From Rhodoferax lithotrophicus (GTDB taxonomy: Bacteria > Pseudomonadota > Gammaproteobacteria > Burkholderiales > Burkholderiaceae_C): DNA of 64,000 nt. Under the pieces are notes generated by a model that was not told the DNA's origin, searched no databases, and saw only the letters and a list, made by a program, of their open reading frames with translations. The translations under genes were made by a program, and so were the position numbers. This document shows, one piece after another, positions 16,145-23,527 of this stretch; position 1 is the first letter of the stretch; each line of letters begins with the position of its first letter. The DNA is taken from assembly GCF_019973615.1 (NCBI RefSeq), contig NZ_AP024238.1, positions 3,803,989-3,867,988 of the forward strand. The letters are read 5' to 3'.

Positions 16145-16896
16145 ACCCGGTACCCGACCACTACCGCGGTGTCTGGGTGCGCAAGCTGCTCGAAACCCCC
16201 GACAAACGCGATACCAGCACCGCGGTGCACTGGCTACAAACCAGCCTGTGGCATGCCGACTTGCGTGTGCCCGCCCCTGCACCGGGCGCCGCTGCGCCAC
16301 TTGGGCTGGCCAGCCAGCAAGGTTTTTGTGGCGTGACCGAGGTGGTGCAAACACCGCAAGGCGAAGTCTGCACCTGGCAGCGCCGCCTGGACTTTCAGCC
16401 ACCACGCGCAGAGGTGGATGCCGGGCTGATGGTGTTCGAGGCACCAGACCGCGTGATCGAAACCGGCCTCCATGCCCCCTATCTGGAGGTATGGGAGCGC
16501 CTGCCAGGCTCCACCGGGCGCTTCATCACGCTAGCCGGGCTGGATGCGGCAGGCTATGACACGCAAGAGCGTTTTCTGGTGGCCGGGCGCTACGCCATGC
16601 AGGTGCGACCACGCCGCAGCCCCTGGCCGCCCGGCACACCCGCCGGGCAAAGCCTGGCCGAGGTATTGACCCGGCATCCAGAGCAGACCGCAGCGCTGCT
16701 GGACTTTGAAATCTCGTTTGGCACGCTGGAAGATGACCTTTGGCACATTGAGCAATCCACCCTGCCCATGCTGCGCGGTGTTCACACCGCTTTGACCCTG
16801 CGCCAACTCGGGGCCACACAAGCCCACATTGACCAACCCGCAGATGCAAGGCATTGGCAGATTCTGGAGTGGCATTACGCGGATCACCATCCATAA
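16141..16896 (+). CDS. Conserved hypothetical protein, last gene of the guanidine-controlled cluster
   Basis: A 251-residue soluble protein with no signal peptide or membrane segment. Visible features are YRGVWVRKLLETP at the start, WLQTSLWHADLRVP, FCGVTEVVQTPQGEV and a C-terminal WQILEWHYADHHP. The spacing of short beta-rich stretches suggests a beta-barrel, and the ends remind me of the HRI1-like family, but I am not sure. ATG overlaps the lactonase-like gene's stop by ATGA, so it is translationally coupled to the catabolic genes. Function unknown. Confidence 0.75.
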   Translation: MNPVPDHYRGVWVRKLLETPDKRDTSTAVHWLQTSLWHADLRVPAPAPGAAAPLGLASQQGFCGVTEVVQTPQGEVCTWQRRLDFQPPRAEVDAGLMVFEAPDRVIETGLHAPYLEVWERLPGSTGRFITLAGLDAAGYDTQERFLVAGRYAMQVRPRRSPWPPGTPAGQSLAEVLTRHPEQTAALLDFEISFGTLEDDLWHIEQSTLPMLRGVHTALTLRQLGATQAHIDQPADARHWQILEWHYADHHP

Positions 16897-16935
16897 TTCA
16901 TTGGCAAAAAAATTCCGCCATTTGCTACATTAATT

Positions 16936-16976
16936 ATAGCTATTGACGCTTATTTAATAAGCGCTACAGGTCATTT
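16936..16976. repeat. Dispersed AGCGCT palindromic repeat copy (intergenic)
   Basis: ATAGCTATTGACGCTTAT, a TTA centre, then ATAAGCGCTACAGG form an imperfect inverted repeat. It lies between two convergent genes with no other terminator, so it may act as one. Same family as the copies at 2392, 6642, 21396, 35588 and 62527. Confidence 0.65.
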
Positions 16977-16982
16977 TGTGGA

Positions 16983-17582
16983 TTATTTATGAGGCGGCGG
17001 AACGTCGCCCAGCTTGACGCGAAACTGCTCCAGTCTGGCGGCATAGTCCTTGGCCTCGCCATAAGCCAGAAACCTGGCGTAGCGTGAATGGGCACCGAGC
17101 ATCTTGCGGGCGTGTTTGATGGGACAAAAATACTCCTCAGTGCGGCCCACAATCTCTGTCACATACGCCAAAAGACCATTGCCATAGGCGCAATAGGTGC
17201 AGTGGAACTTTTCAATGAAGTTGAGGTAGACCAAATGCTGGCGGTCAAACACGATGTAGTCCGCTCGGCGCACCTTGGTAATGCCGTATACCGGGAAACA
17301 GGTCGCCTGGTACAAGCTCACACACAGATCAAGCAGCAGCAACGGCACAATCATGCTGTAGATGATGGGGCCGGTGATCAGGTTCTGTGGCCGGTAGGTC
17401 ACCAGCCAGCGAAAGAAATTGGTTTTGAACTGACGTTGCGCCTGCCGCACGGTAGCTTCAAACTCGACGCGTTTACCCTTGATCTGAAACAGGGCATTGG
17501 CCTCCTGTGTCTGAACCTCTTGTCGCAAGTCGTCCTCAAGTGCACTGATCTGGTCAAGCAGATGGCGGATTTTGTCATTCAT
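16983..17582 (-). CDS. Conserved hypothetical membrane protein with Cys motif
   Basis: A 199-residue protein I do not recognise by name. The N-terminal 50 residues look like a coiled coil (LLDQISALEDDLRQEVQTQE). One or two hydrophobic segments follow (NLITGPIIYSMIVPLLLLDL). A conserved-looking Cys/His patch, KFHCTYCAYGNG and later YFCPIKHARK, could bind a metal or cofactor. It lies 14 bases after cbpM on the same strand and may be the third gene of that operon. Function not assigned. Confidence 0.65.
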   Translation of the reverse strand: MNDKIRHLLDQISALEDDLRQEVQTQEANALFQIKGKRVEFEATVRQAQRQFKTNFFRWLVTYRPQNLITGPIIYSMIVPLLLLDLCVSLYQATCFPVYGITKVRRADYIVFDRQHLVYLNFIEKFHCTYCAYGNGLLAYVTEIVGRTEEYFCPIKHARKMLGAHSRYARFLAYGEAKDYAARLEQFRVKLGDVPPPHK

Positions 17583-17596
17583 GTTTCAGCGTTGCG

Positions 17597-17923
17597 CTAG
17601 GCAAAATGTGTTGAGACCTGTGCCTGCAGTGATTGCACCTGGTGTTCCAGCACTTCAATACGCTTGAGGTTCTCCAACAAAATGGCCACGGTAAACAGAT
17701 CCAGATCAAAGTCCACGCGCAATTTGCATGCCTTGCGCAAGGGCATCACCCATTGGGCACTGAAAGCCAACTCCTGCCCCTGACCAGCAAGCGGTACCAG
17801 GGCGTTGTAAGCCATCAACTCATCCAGTTCCTCGGTGCTGATACCACAACACTCCACCAATTCGCTCAAAGTGATGACGGCACTGGCATCCAGACTGAAC
17901 GCTTCAATTTGCTCTTGTGACAT
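17597..17923 (-). CDS. cbpM: Chaperone modulator CbpM
   Basis: A 108-residue MerR-like small protein that in E. coli binds and inhibits the DnaJ homologue CbpA. The N-terminal helix-turn-helix-like part (ITLSELVECCGISTEELDEL) and the C-terminal coiled coil (LENLKRIEVLEHQVQSLQ) fit the family. It lies 20 bases downstream of cbpA on the same strand, the classical arrangement. The GGAGGACTCC stretch upstream of its ATG supplies a strong ribosome site. Confidence 0.85.
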   Translation of the reverse strand: MSQEQIEAFSLDASAVITLSELVECCGISTEELDELMAYNALVPLAGQGQELAFSAQWVMPLRKACKLRVDFDLDLFTVAILLENLKRIEVLEHQVQSLQAQVSTHFA

Positions 17924-17943
17924 GGGAGTCCTCCTTTGGGTAG

Positions 17944-18837
17944 CTACGCCCGCGGCTTGTAAGTGGATACACGAGCCATTTCCTGAAAAAGCTCCTGCTC
18001 ACGCACTGACAAGGTGGGCGGGATATCAATACGGACAATGGCGTAAAGGTCGCTGTGGCCTGCAGACAGGCCCCTGCCACGCAAGCGCAACTTGCGGCCG
18101 GTGCGGGTGCCCGGCGGCACGGTCAGCAGTACCGGGCCTTCTAACGTGGGCACTTCAATGTCGCCGCCAAGCGCAGCTTCCCACGGGGCCAGCACCAAGT
18201 CAAAATACAGCTCGTGATGATCCGGGCGAAACACTGCATGCGCAGCCAGGTTGATGTGCAGGTAAATGTCACCATCGGGCCCACCGTTGCGGCCCTTGCC
18301 GCCTTTGCCACGCAGGCGCAGCTTCTGATCCTGGCAAGCCCCCGGCGGTATGGTGACTTGCAGCGTGCGTTCACCCCCCGCATCGGCCAGATTCAGGCTC
18401 ACGGTGCAACCCCGCTTGGCATCTTCCAGCGAGATGGTGACAGCACTCTCGTAATCATGCCCTTTCATGGGTACCGCATGGGATGACCGGCCTTTGGCCC
18501 CATGGCCCATGGCAGCCAGTAAATCGGCCAGATCCATCTCTTCAAAAGACCCGTCACCGGGAGTAAAGCCTTGTCCAAAGTCCTGCTGCCATTGGGGTGG
18601 TGGCCGGAATTCAGCACCGCTGGGGGGATGGCCCAGCTCGTCATAGGCGGCACGCTTAGCCGTGTCTTTGAGAGTGGCATAAGCTTCAGCGGCCTCCTTG
18701 AAACGCTCCTCGGCATCCGGTGCCTTGGACACATCCGGGTGATAGCTGTGTGCCAGCTTGCGATAAGCCTTTTTGATCTGATCCAGATCGGCATTGCGCG
18801 GCACACCCAAAATCGCATAGTAGTCTTTGTATTTCAT
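17944..18837 (-). CDS. cbpA: DnaJ-class chaperone / curved DNA-binding protein CbpA
   Basis: A 297-residue J-domain co-chaperone. The J domain fills residues 1-70 (DYYAILGVPRNADLDQIKKA, HPD loop in SYHPDVSKAP). A Gly/Phe-poor linker is followed by two C-terminal beta domains (TVSLNLADAGG, IPPGACQDQKLRLRGKGGKG). The zinc finger of DnaJ is absent, as expected of CbpA. ATG 18837 starts the J domain correctly; the frame is open to 18897 but that adds a non-homologous 20-residue stretch. CbpA stimulates DnaK and can bind DNA. Confidence 0.92.
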   Translation of the reverse strand: MKYKDYYAILGVPRNADLDQIKKAYRKLAHSYHPDVSKAPDAEERFKEAAEAYATLKDTAKRAAYDELGHPPSGAEFRPPPQWQQDFGQGFTPGDGSFEEMDLADLLAAMGHGAKGRSSHAVPMKGHDYESAVTISLEDAKRGCTVSLNLADAGGERTLQVTIPPGACQDQKLRLRGKGGKGRNGGPDGDIYLHINLAAHAVFRPDHHELYFDLVLAPWEAALGGDIEVPTLEGPVLLTVPPGTRTGRKLRLRGRGLSAGHSDLYAIVRIDIPPTLSVREQELFQEMARVSTYKPRA

Positions 18838-19159
18838 GGTGTGGATGGTTGGTAGGAAGCGTGCACCTATGTTTTGCTTTTTTGCCAGCAAAGTCAAGGC
18901 ATTAGATCAATACTCTGATGCGCGGTCATTCCATTTCCCAGTCCGTGGCATCCGGGTGCAAAACCGCAGGCAGTGCCAACGCACACATTGCCTAAGTTTT
19001 AAGCAGCGCCCGCAAACCCAAGGCTGGTGCTGGATGCCAGAGTTGTTCTATCAGTTGTCCACAGGGCTACCCACGGTGTGCGGGGATAAAAAATTCAGCT
19101 ACGATCATCAAACTGCCATCTTTCCTGATACATCGCCAGTTTGATTGGAGTGCCACATC
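18838..19159. other. Intergenic stretch between divergent cbpA and hemerythrin genes
   Basis: About 320 bases with no gene I can support. It must hold the two divergent promoters but no convincing -35/-10 pair, riboswitch or repeat stood out. A single TTGTCCACA near 19055 resembles a DnaA box and is judged to be chance. Confidence 0.5.
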
Positions 19160-19990
19160 ATGACTAACTTGCTCAACGTGACAAATATCTCACGTGATGA
19201 GAAAACCAGACAAATGGGCGAGGTTGTGTACCGGATTGAAGGGCGTATTTTGCGCACCCATCTGATTGGCCCGTTCAACAATGAAATTGTGGCCGCCATC
19301 CCCCTCGACATCCGTGACTTGCTGGTAAAGCTGATCCAGCAAGGCAAATGGGGGCAAATTATTATCTTCGAGCGTAATGCTTATGCCACGCCAGCGGCGC
19401 TTGCAGAACTCACCAACCACCTGAAGGCAAGATACCAGAACGCGGCAAGCAAGCCGGTGACGGCACTGGTATTTGAACCTCCGGTGATTCATGCCCAGAC
19501 GATGGCCCAAGAGTATTTCAAATGTTATGACAACGCTGGTGTGGAATGCAGCATTTTTGAAGATTATTCAACAGCACAGTATTGGGTCAAATCCAAAATC
19601 CGGCAGATTTCTGAAGTTATCCAATGGAGTGACCGTTACAAGATTGGAGATGTATTCATCGATGAACAGCATGAAGAGCTTTTTCTCCGGGCGGGTGATG
19701 TGATTTCAGCAACGAGTCGTGCGGGTCAGACTTTGAGTGCCATGAGGTTAAACCAGTACATGCGCTCACATTTTTCGCACGAGGAAGGCCTCATGTACCG
19801 ACTTGGTTATCCCGACATCGACCAACACATCCAACAACACGACTTCTTGACAACCAAACTCAAGGTATTTTTAAGAAACATCTCCAACGACAACTTGAAC
19901 AAGGCTGAATTGGAGGACTTCATTGCCCATTGGTTTCTTGACCATATTGGACTGGAAGACAAAAAATTGGCGGCTTACCTTAAGTCCTAG
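19160..19990 (+). CDS. Bacteriohemerythrin with N-terminal STAS-like domain
   Basis: A 276-residue two-part protein. The C-terminal part (from about residue 155) is a hemerythrin domain: IDEQHEELF, HFSHEEGLMYRLGY, HIQQHDFL and HWFLDHIGLEDKKL supply the His/Glu/Asp ligands of an O2-binding di-iron site. The N-terminal 140 residues look like an alpha/beta regulatory domain (KWGQIIIFERNAYATPAALA) of STAS-like character, an inference from pattern only. ATG 19160 follows GGAG at 19147-19150 with good spacing; a TTG at 19145 is in frame but unlikely. Possibly an oxygen sensor or carrier. Confidence 0.8.
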   Translation: MTNLLNVTNISRDEKTRQMGEVVYRIEGRILRTHLIGPFNNEIVAAIPLDIRDLLVKLIQQGKWGQIIIFERNAYATPAALAELTNHLKARYQNAASKPVTALVFEPPVIHAQTMAQEYFKCYDNAGVECSIFEDYSTAQYWVKSKIRQISEVIQWSDRYKIGDVFIDEQHEELFLRAGDVISATSRAGQTLSAMRLNQYMRSHFSHEEGLMYRLGYPDIDQHIQQHDFLTTKLKVFLRNISNDNLNKAELEDFIAHWFLDHIGLEDKKLAAYLKS

Positions 19991-20352
19991 GCACTGCGGG
20001 TGCCGTGCAAACGCGGTCATGCGTTTTCAGCGTCTGTAATGCCTGTAGCTGTCGAACTGCATCATGCCCTGAACTGAAGGGGGTTCAGAATCTATCAGTT
20101 GCACGGCACTTGCCGCCATTCTTGCCTCCCTGGTTCTGACTCACCGTGAAACACTGACCGCTTATGCCCACGGTCAAGTCGTACTCTTTGACAAGAGAAC
20201 CGGGCATACACGATGGTTTGAAGTGCATTCAAAACGTCTTGAACCTCAACCCGCAGCATGAAGCAACACCCATAGGCCAGATTGAACTTTTCAATTAGCA
20301 CTCACTCACAGAGAGTGCTAACATACAAATATCAAGTAATAGGAGGTCTGGT
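19991..20352. other. Intergenic stretch upstream of rpoH
   Basis: About 360 bases. The last 60 hold the CIRCE operator and the rpoH ribosome site. The rest contains a weak 6-bp stem (CTGAAC/GTTCAG near 20072-20090) and a TTGACA near 20188 without a matching -10. A 68-codon minus-strand frame here has no family resemblance and I do not call it. Confidence 0.5.
20295..20321. promoter_or_regulatory. CIRCE operator (HrcA binding site) upstream of rpoH
   Basis: TTAGCACTC, a 9-base spacer, and GAGTGCTAA: a perfect CIRCE inverted repeat. It ends 31 bases before the rpoH start codon. HrcA is the repressor that binds CIRCE at groESL and dnaK operons in many bacteria. Its place here implies that HrcA represses the heat-shock sigma factor gene itself. 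Confidence 0.95.
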
Positions 20353-21294
20353 ATGACTGCACACACTGGCATTTCTGGCACGGCCCTCACCATGGCCAAC
20401 CCATGGTCGATGGTGCCAGCACTTGGACATCTTGAAGCCTATATTGCAGCGGTGAACCGCATGCCCATGCTCACGCTGGAAGAAGAGCAGATTGCTGCGC
20501 GCAAACTTCGCCAGGACAACGACCTAGAGGCGGCTGGCCGCTTGGTGTTGTCACACCTGCGCCTGGTGGTATCGGTGTCACGACAATATTTGGGCTACGG
20601 CCTGCCTCATGGCGACCTGATCCAGGAAGGCAACGTGGGTCTGATGAAGGCCGTCAAACGCTTTGACCCCGATCAAGGTGTGCGGCTGGTCAGCTACGCC
20701 ATGCACTGGATCAAGGCCGAAATTCACGAATATGTGCTCAAAAACTGGCGGATGGTCAAAATGGCCACCACCAAGGCACAGCGCAAACTGTTTTTTAACC
20801 TGCGCTCCATGAAACAACGCTACCGCAGTGAAGACTCTGCCGCTGATCTGGACACTTACCGCGACACGCTTAATGAAAGCCAGATTGATGCCATGGCCGC
20901 CGAGCTGAACGTCAAGCGCGAGGAAGTCATTGAAATGGAAGCCCGCCTGTCGGGCGGCGATGTGATGCTGGACCCCAGCTCCGCTGACGATAACGAAGAT
21001 GCTTTTGGCCCGATCGCCTACCTGACCGATGCCGCCCATGAGCCCACCGCCATGCTGGAAGCCCACCACCGCGATGTCTTGGCCAGCGATGGCATTGCCC
21101 AGGCACTGAGTACGCTGGATGCACGCAGCCGCCACATTGTGGAAGAGCGCTGGCTGAAGGTGAACGACGACAACTCAGGTGGCATGACGCTGCACGACCT
21201 GGCCGCCGTTTATGGCGTGAGTGCGGAGCGTATTCGCCAGATTGAAGTGGCCGCCATGAAAAAGATGAAAAAGGCATTGGTTGAATTTGCCTGA
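20353..21294 (+). CDS. rpoH: RNA polymerase heat-shock sigma factor RpoH (sigma-32)
   Basis: A 313-residue group 3 sigma factor that directs transcription of chaperone and protease genes. Region 2 is seen as GDLIQEGNVGLMKAVKRFDP and YAMHWIKAEIHEYVLKNWR, the sigma-32-specific RpoH box as QRKLFFNLRS, and region 4.2 as YGVSAERIRQIEVAAMKK. AGGAGGT is placed 6 bases before the ATG. A perfect CIRCE element lies directly upstream and a clear intrinsic terminator directly downstream, so it appears to be a single-gene unit under HrcA control. Confidence 0.97.
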   Translation: MTAHTGISGTALTMANPWSMVPALGHLEAYIAAVNRMPMLTLEEEQIAARKLRQDNDLEAAGRLVLSHLRLVVSVSRQYLGYGLPHGDLIQEGNVGLMKAVKRFDPDQGVRLVSYAMHWIKAEIHEYVLKNWRMVKMATTKAQRKLFFNLRSMKQRYRSEDSAADLDTYRDTLNESQIDAMAAELNVKREEVIEMEARLSGGDVMLDPSSADDNEDAFGPIAYLTDAAHEPTAMLEAHHRDVLASDGIAQALSTLDARSRHIVEERWLKVNDDNSGGMTLHDLAAVYGVSAERIRQIEVAAMKKMKKALVEFA

Positions 21295-21314
21295 CCACTT
21301 GGCAAAACGCCACA

Positions 21315-21351
21315 ATGCCCCTGCAAGCTCCGGCTTCAGGGGCATTTTTTT
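21315..21351 (+). terminator. Intrinsic terminator after rpoH
   Basis: Arms ATGCCCCTG (21315-21323) and CAGGGGCAT (21337-21345) form a perfect 9-bp GC-rich stem followed by a run of seven T. It ends only about 10 bases before the start of the next gene. Confidence 0.92.
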
Positions 21352-21360
21352 GGAGATCTA

Positions 21361-22368
21361 ATGCGTCGTCAATGGTTTAAATTTACTCTACTTTTAATAG
21401 CTACCAGCGCTTTATCTACAAGCATTACAGCCCAGGACTTGGGGGTTCGCCAAAAAACCTTAAATATCTCAAGCTGGCCCAACAAACCCCTGCGGATTGT
21501 GGTCGGGTTTCCGGGTGGCTCATCACCTGACCTGACGGCGCGCACGCTGGCCGAGCCTTTATCCAAGGCGCTGGGGCAGCCGGTGATTGTGGAAAACAAA
21601 GTCGGTGCAGGTGGCAACATTGCCGCCGACCTGGTGGCCAAGGCCAGCGACAACCACACCATTGGGTTGATGATCAACGGCAACATGACCACCGCCAAGT
21701 TGCTCAACCCCAAGCTGACTTATGACCCCTTGAAAGATTTGCAACCGGTGAGTTTGGTGGGTGTGTCCCCGCTGGTGTTGATGGCTCCCAAGCATGCACC
21801 AGGCAACACGGCCCAGGCTTTTTTGGCAGCGGCCCAGAAAGCCGGTGACAGCTGGAGCTACGGCTCACCCGGCGTGGGCACCATAGGCCACATTGGCATG
21901 GAATTGTTCAAGAACAAAACCGGCATTCAAGCCGTGCATGTGCCCTACCCCGGCTATGCCCAGGTAGCCCATGCCATGGTGGGTGGGCAATTGCAGTTGT
22001 CGATGTTGCCACCCGCCCTGGCCATGGCCCAGGTCAAAGGGGACAAACTGCGCGCCATAGGGGTGACTTCCAGCGGTCGCAGCCCCTTGGCCCCCGAGCT
22101 GCCCAGTATGTCTGAGGTGGGGGTCGCCAACTTCAATCTGGAAATCTGGAATGCGGTGTCTGCGCCCAAGTCAATGCCGACAGCCATGGTGAACAAGCTC
22201 GCCGTTTTGGTGAGTGAGATTACCCGCTCACCTGAGATTCGACAAAAGCTGTTGGCGCAAGGTTGGCAGGTGGTGGGATCGTCCCCCGAAGGGCTGACCA
22301 ACCGGATTCAGTCAGACACCGCGCTATTTGGCAGCATCATCCAAACGCTGGGTGTTTCCAGTCAGTAA
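21361..22368 (+). CDS. Bug/TctC-family periplasmic binding protein
   Basis: A 335-residue tripartite-tricarboxylate-transporter receptor of the Bug family, very numerous in Burkholderiales. Family motifs: PLRIVVGFPGGSSPDLTART near residue 43, VENKVGAGGNIAADLVAK near 80, and SYGSPGVGTIGHIGMELFK. A signal peptide covers residues 1-24. The repeat at 21396-21433 supplies residues 12-25 of that signal peptide. The gene begins just past the rpoH terminator, so its promoter is unclear. Ligand unknown; no TctA/TctB membrane genes nearby, as is usual for orphan Bug proteins. Confidence 0.9.
   Translation: MRRQWFKFTLLLIATSALSTSITAQDLGVRQKTLNISSWPNKPLRIVVGFPGGSSPDLTARTLAEPLSKALGQPVIVENKVGAGGNIAADLVAKASDNHTIGLMINGNMTTAKLLNPKLTYDPLKDLQPVSLVGVSPLVLMAPKHAPGNTAQAFLAAAQKAGDSWSYGSPGVGTIGHIGMELFKNKTGIQAVHVPYPGYAQVAHAMVGGQLQLSMLPPALAMAQVKGDKLRAIGVTSSGRSPLAPELPSMSEVGVANFNLEIWNAVSAPKSMPTAMVNKLAVLVSEITRSPEIRQKLLAQGWQVVGSSPEGLTNRIQSDTALFGSIIQTLGVSSQ
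21396..21433 (+). repeat. Dispersed AGCGCT palindromic repeat copy inside a signal peptide
   Basis: AATAGCTACCAGCGC with TTTATCTACAAGC following is a close copy of the intergenic repeat. It shares 18 identical bases (21406-21423) with the copy in algR at 2393-2410. It is translated in frame as the hydrophobic and cleavage region of the Bug signal peptide. Confidence 0.65.
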
Positions 22369-22379
22369 TCGCACCCACA

Positions 22380-22414
22380 AAAATGGCCGCAGGGTTTCCC
22401 CATGCGGCCATTTT
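22380..22414. terminator. Bidirectional terminator between Bug and HPF genes
   Basis: Arms AAAATGGCCGCA (22380-22391) and TGCGGCCATTTT (22403-22414) form a perfect 12-bp stem with A and T tails on both sides. It lies between two convergent genes and would serve both. Confidence 0.88.
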
Positions 22415-22428
22415 GAATAAGCTTATTT

Positions 22429-22776
22429 TTACTCTTGTGCAGCGCGAATGGTGTCGCGGCCATGGATGTCTTTGACACGACCCAGATCGTTGTCCAGCGC
22501 CCGCGCCAATTTGTCAACTGCCGAGATAAAAGCCGCAGCCAATTTGTCAGCATCCGCAGTCACGGTCACAGGCTGACGGCTAACAACACGGGCTTCCAGG
22601 CGACAACGTTTGTCACTGACACCTGATTTGGAGCTGTCCAGATCGGTCAGGAAAACTTCCAGGCGTGTCACGTTTTCATTAAAGCGGGCCAAACGAGTAC
22701 CAGCTTCGTCTTGAATCCATTGCGCCAAAGATTCGCCGCCTTGGATATGGTCATCGGTATGGACTTGAATTTGCAT
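22429..22776 (-). CDS. HPF/RaiA (S30AE) domain ribosome-associated protein
   Basis: A 115-residue single-domain protein of the sigma-54-modulation/S30AE family, whose members bind the small ribosomal subunit and promote hibernation or block translation in stress. Typical features are the N-terminal beta strand MQIQVHTDDHIQGGE, a second strand RLEVFLTDLDSSKSG and RCRLEARVV, and a final helix (FISAVDKLARALDNDLGRV). It lacks the C-terminal dimerisation domain of long HPF. Ends just inside a bidirectional terminator. Confidence 0.82.
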   Translation of the reverse strand: MQIQVHTDDHIQGGESLAQWIQDEAGTRLARFNENVTRLEVFLTDLDSSKSGVSDKRCRLEARVVSRQPVTVTADADKLAAAFISAVDKLARALDNDLGRVKDIHGRDTIRAAQE

Positions 22777-22877
22777 GATGTTTTTCTTTGTAAATTTCGG
22801 CTGTCAAGCCGAGGGAGTGAATGAAACAGGCTAACTTTACCTCATGACTGCAGCCTCCATGTGCTGCAAAAAATGGC

Positions 22878-23486
22878 TTAAGGGGATGGCAACAATTGCT
22901 TGATATCCGCCACCGTCAACTCAGGCTTGGTGCCGTAGCGGGTAAACAGACGTAATTTGCCGGTGGTGTCATACACATAGCTGCCCGCTGTGTGGTCGAT
23001 GGTATAGCTGGTGGGGGTGGGACCATCCACCTTTTTGTAATACACCTTGTAGTCTTTGGCCAAGGCCGCCGTTTTCTCAGGCGTGGTGTAGAGCGCCAAA
23101 AAGGAAGGGTCGAAGTTTTCCATGTAGGCCTTGAGCATTTCGGGCTTGTCACGCTCGGGGTCAACAGAGACAAACAAGGCCTGCAACCGGTCACCATCTT
23201 GACCCAGCAGCTTTTTAATTTCGGTCATCTCGGCCATGGAGGTCGGGCAGACATCAGGGCACTGGGTGTAACCAAAGAACATCATGACGATCTTGCCCTG
23301 AAAATCTTTGAGGGTACGTTGCTGACCGTTGTGGTCGGTCAAAGCAAAGTCTTTGGCGTAATCAGCACCAGTGATGTCAATGGCGGTGAATTTGGGAGCG
23401 TTTGGAGAGCATGCAACAAATAGACCTGTAGCACCCGTCAAAATTACGTAAGCAACTATCTTTTTAAGAGCATTTCGTTTATTCAT
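22878..23486 (-). CDS. sco: SCO1/SenC copper chaperone for cytochrome c oxidase
   Basis: A 202-residue thioredoxin-fold protein that delivers copper to the CuA site of cytochrome oxidase. The copper-binding CPDVCP motif and the partner histidine in DHTAGSYVYD are present. The N-terminus has a lipoprotein-like signal (AYVILTGATGLFVACS), so the protein is probably anchored in the inner membrane. ATG 23486 is chosen as it begins the signal; the frame runs 9 codons further upstream. It is the last gene of the oxidase assembly series ctaA-ctaB-sco. Confidence 0.92.
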   Translation of the reverse strand: MNKRNALKKIVAYVILTGATGLFVACSPNAPKFTAIDITGADYAKDFALTDHNGQQRTLKDFQGKIVMMFFGYTQCPDVCPTSMAEMTEIKKLLGQDGDRLQALFVSVDPERDKPEMLKAYMENFDPSFLALYTTPEKTAALAKDYKVYYKKVDGPTPTSYTIDHTAGSYVYDTTGKLRLFTRYGTKPELTVADIKQLLPSP

Positions 23487-23527
23487 AACTGCATCATAAG
23501 TCCAAACAATCAACAGGAAGCCCCGCT

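Noticed and set aside
19050..19065. DnaA-box-like TTGTCCACA
   Set aside because: A single copy with no cluster, no AT-rich region and no replication gene nearby.
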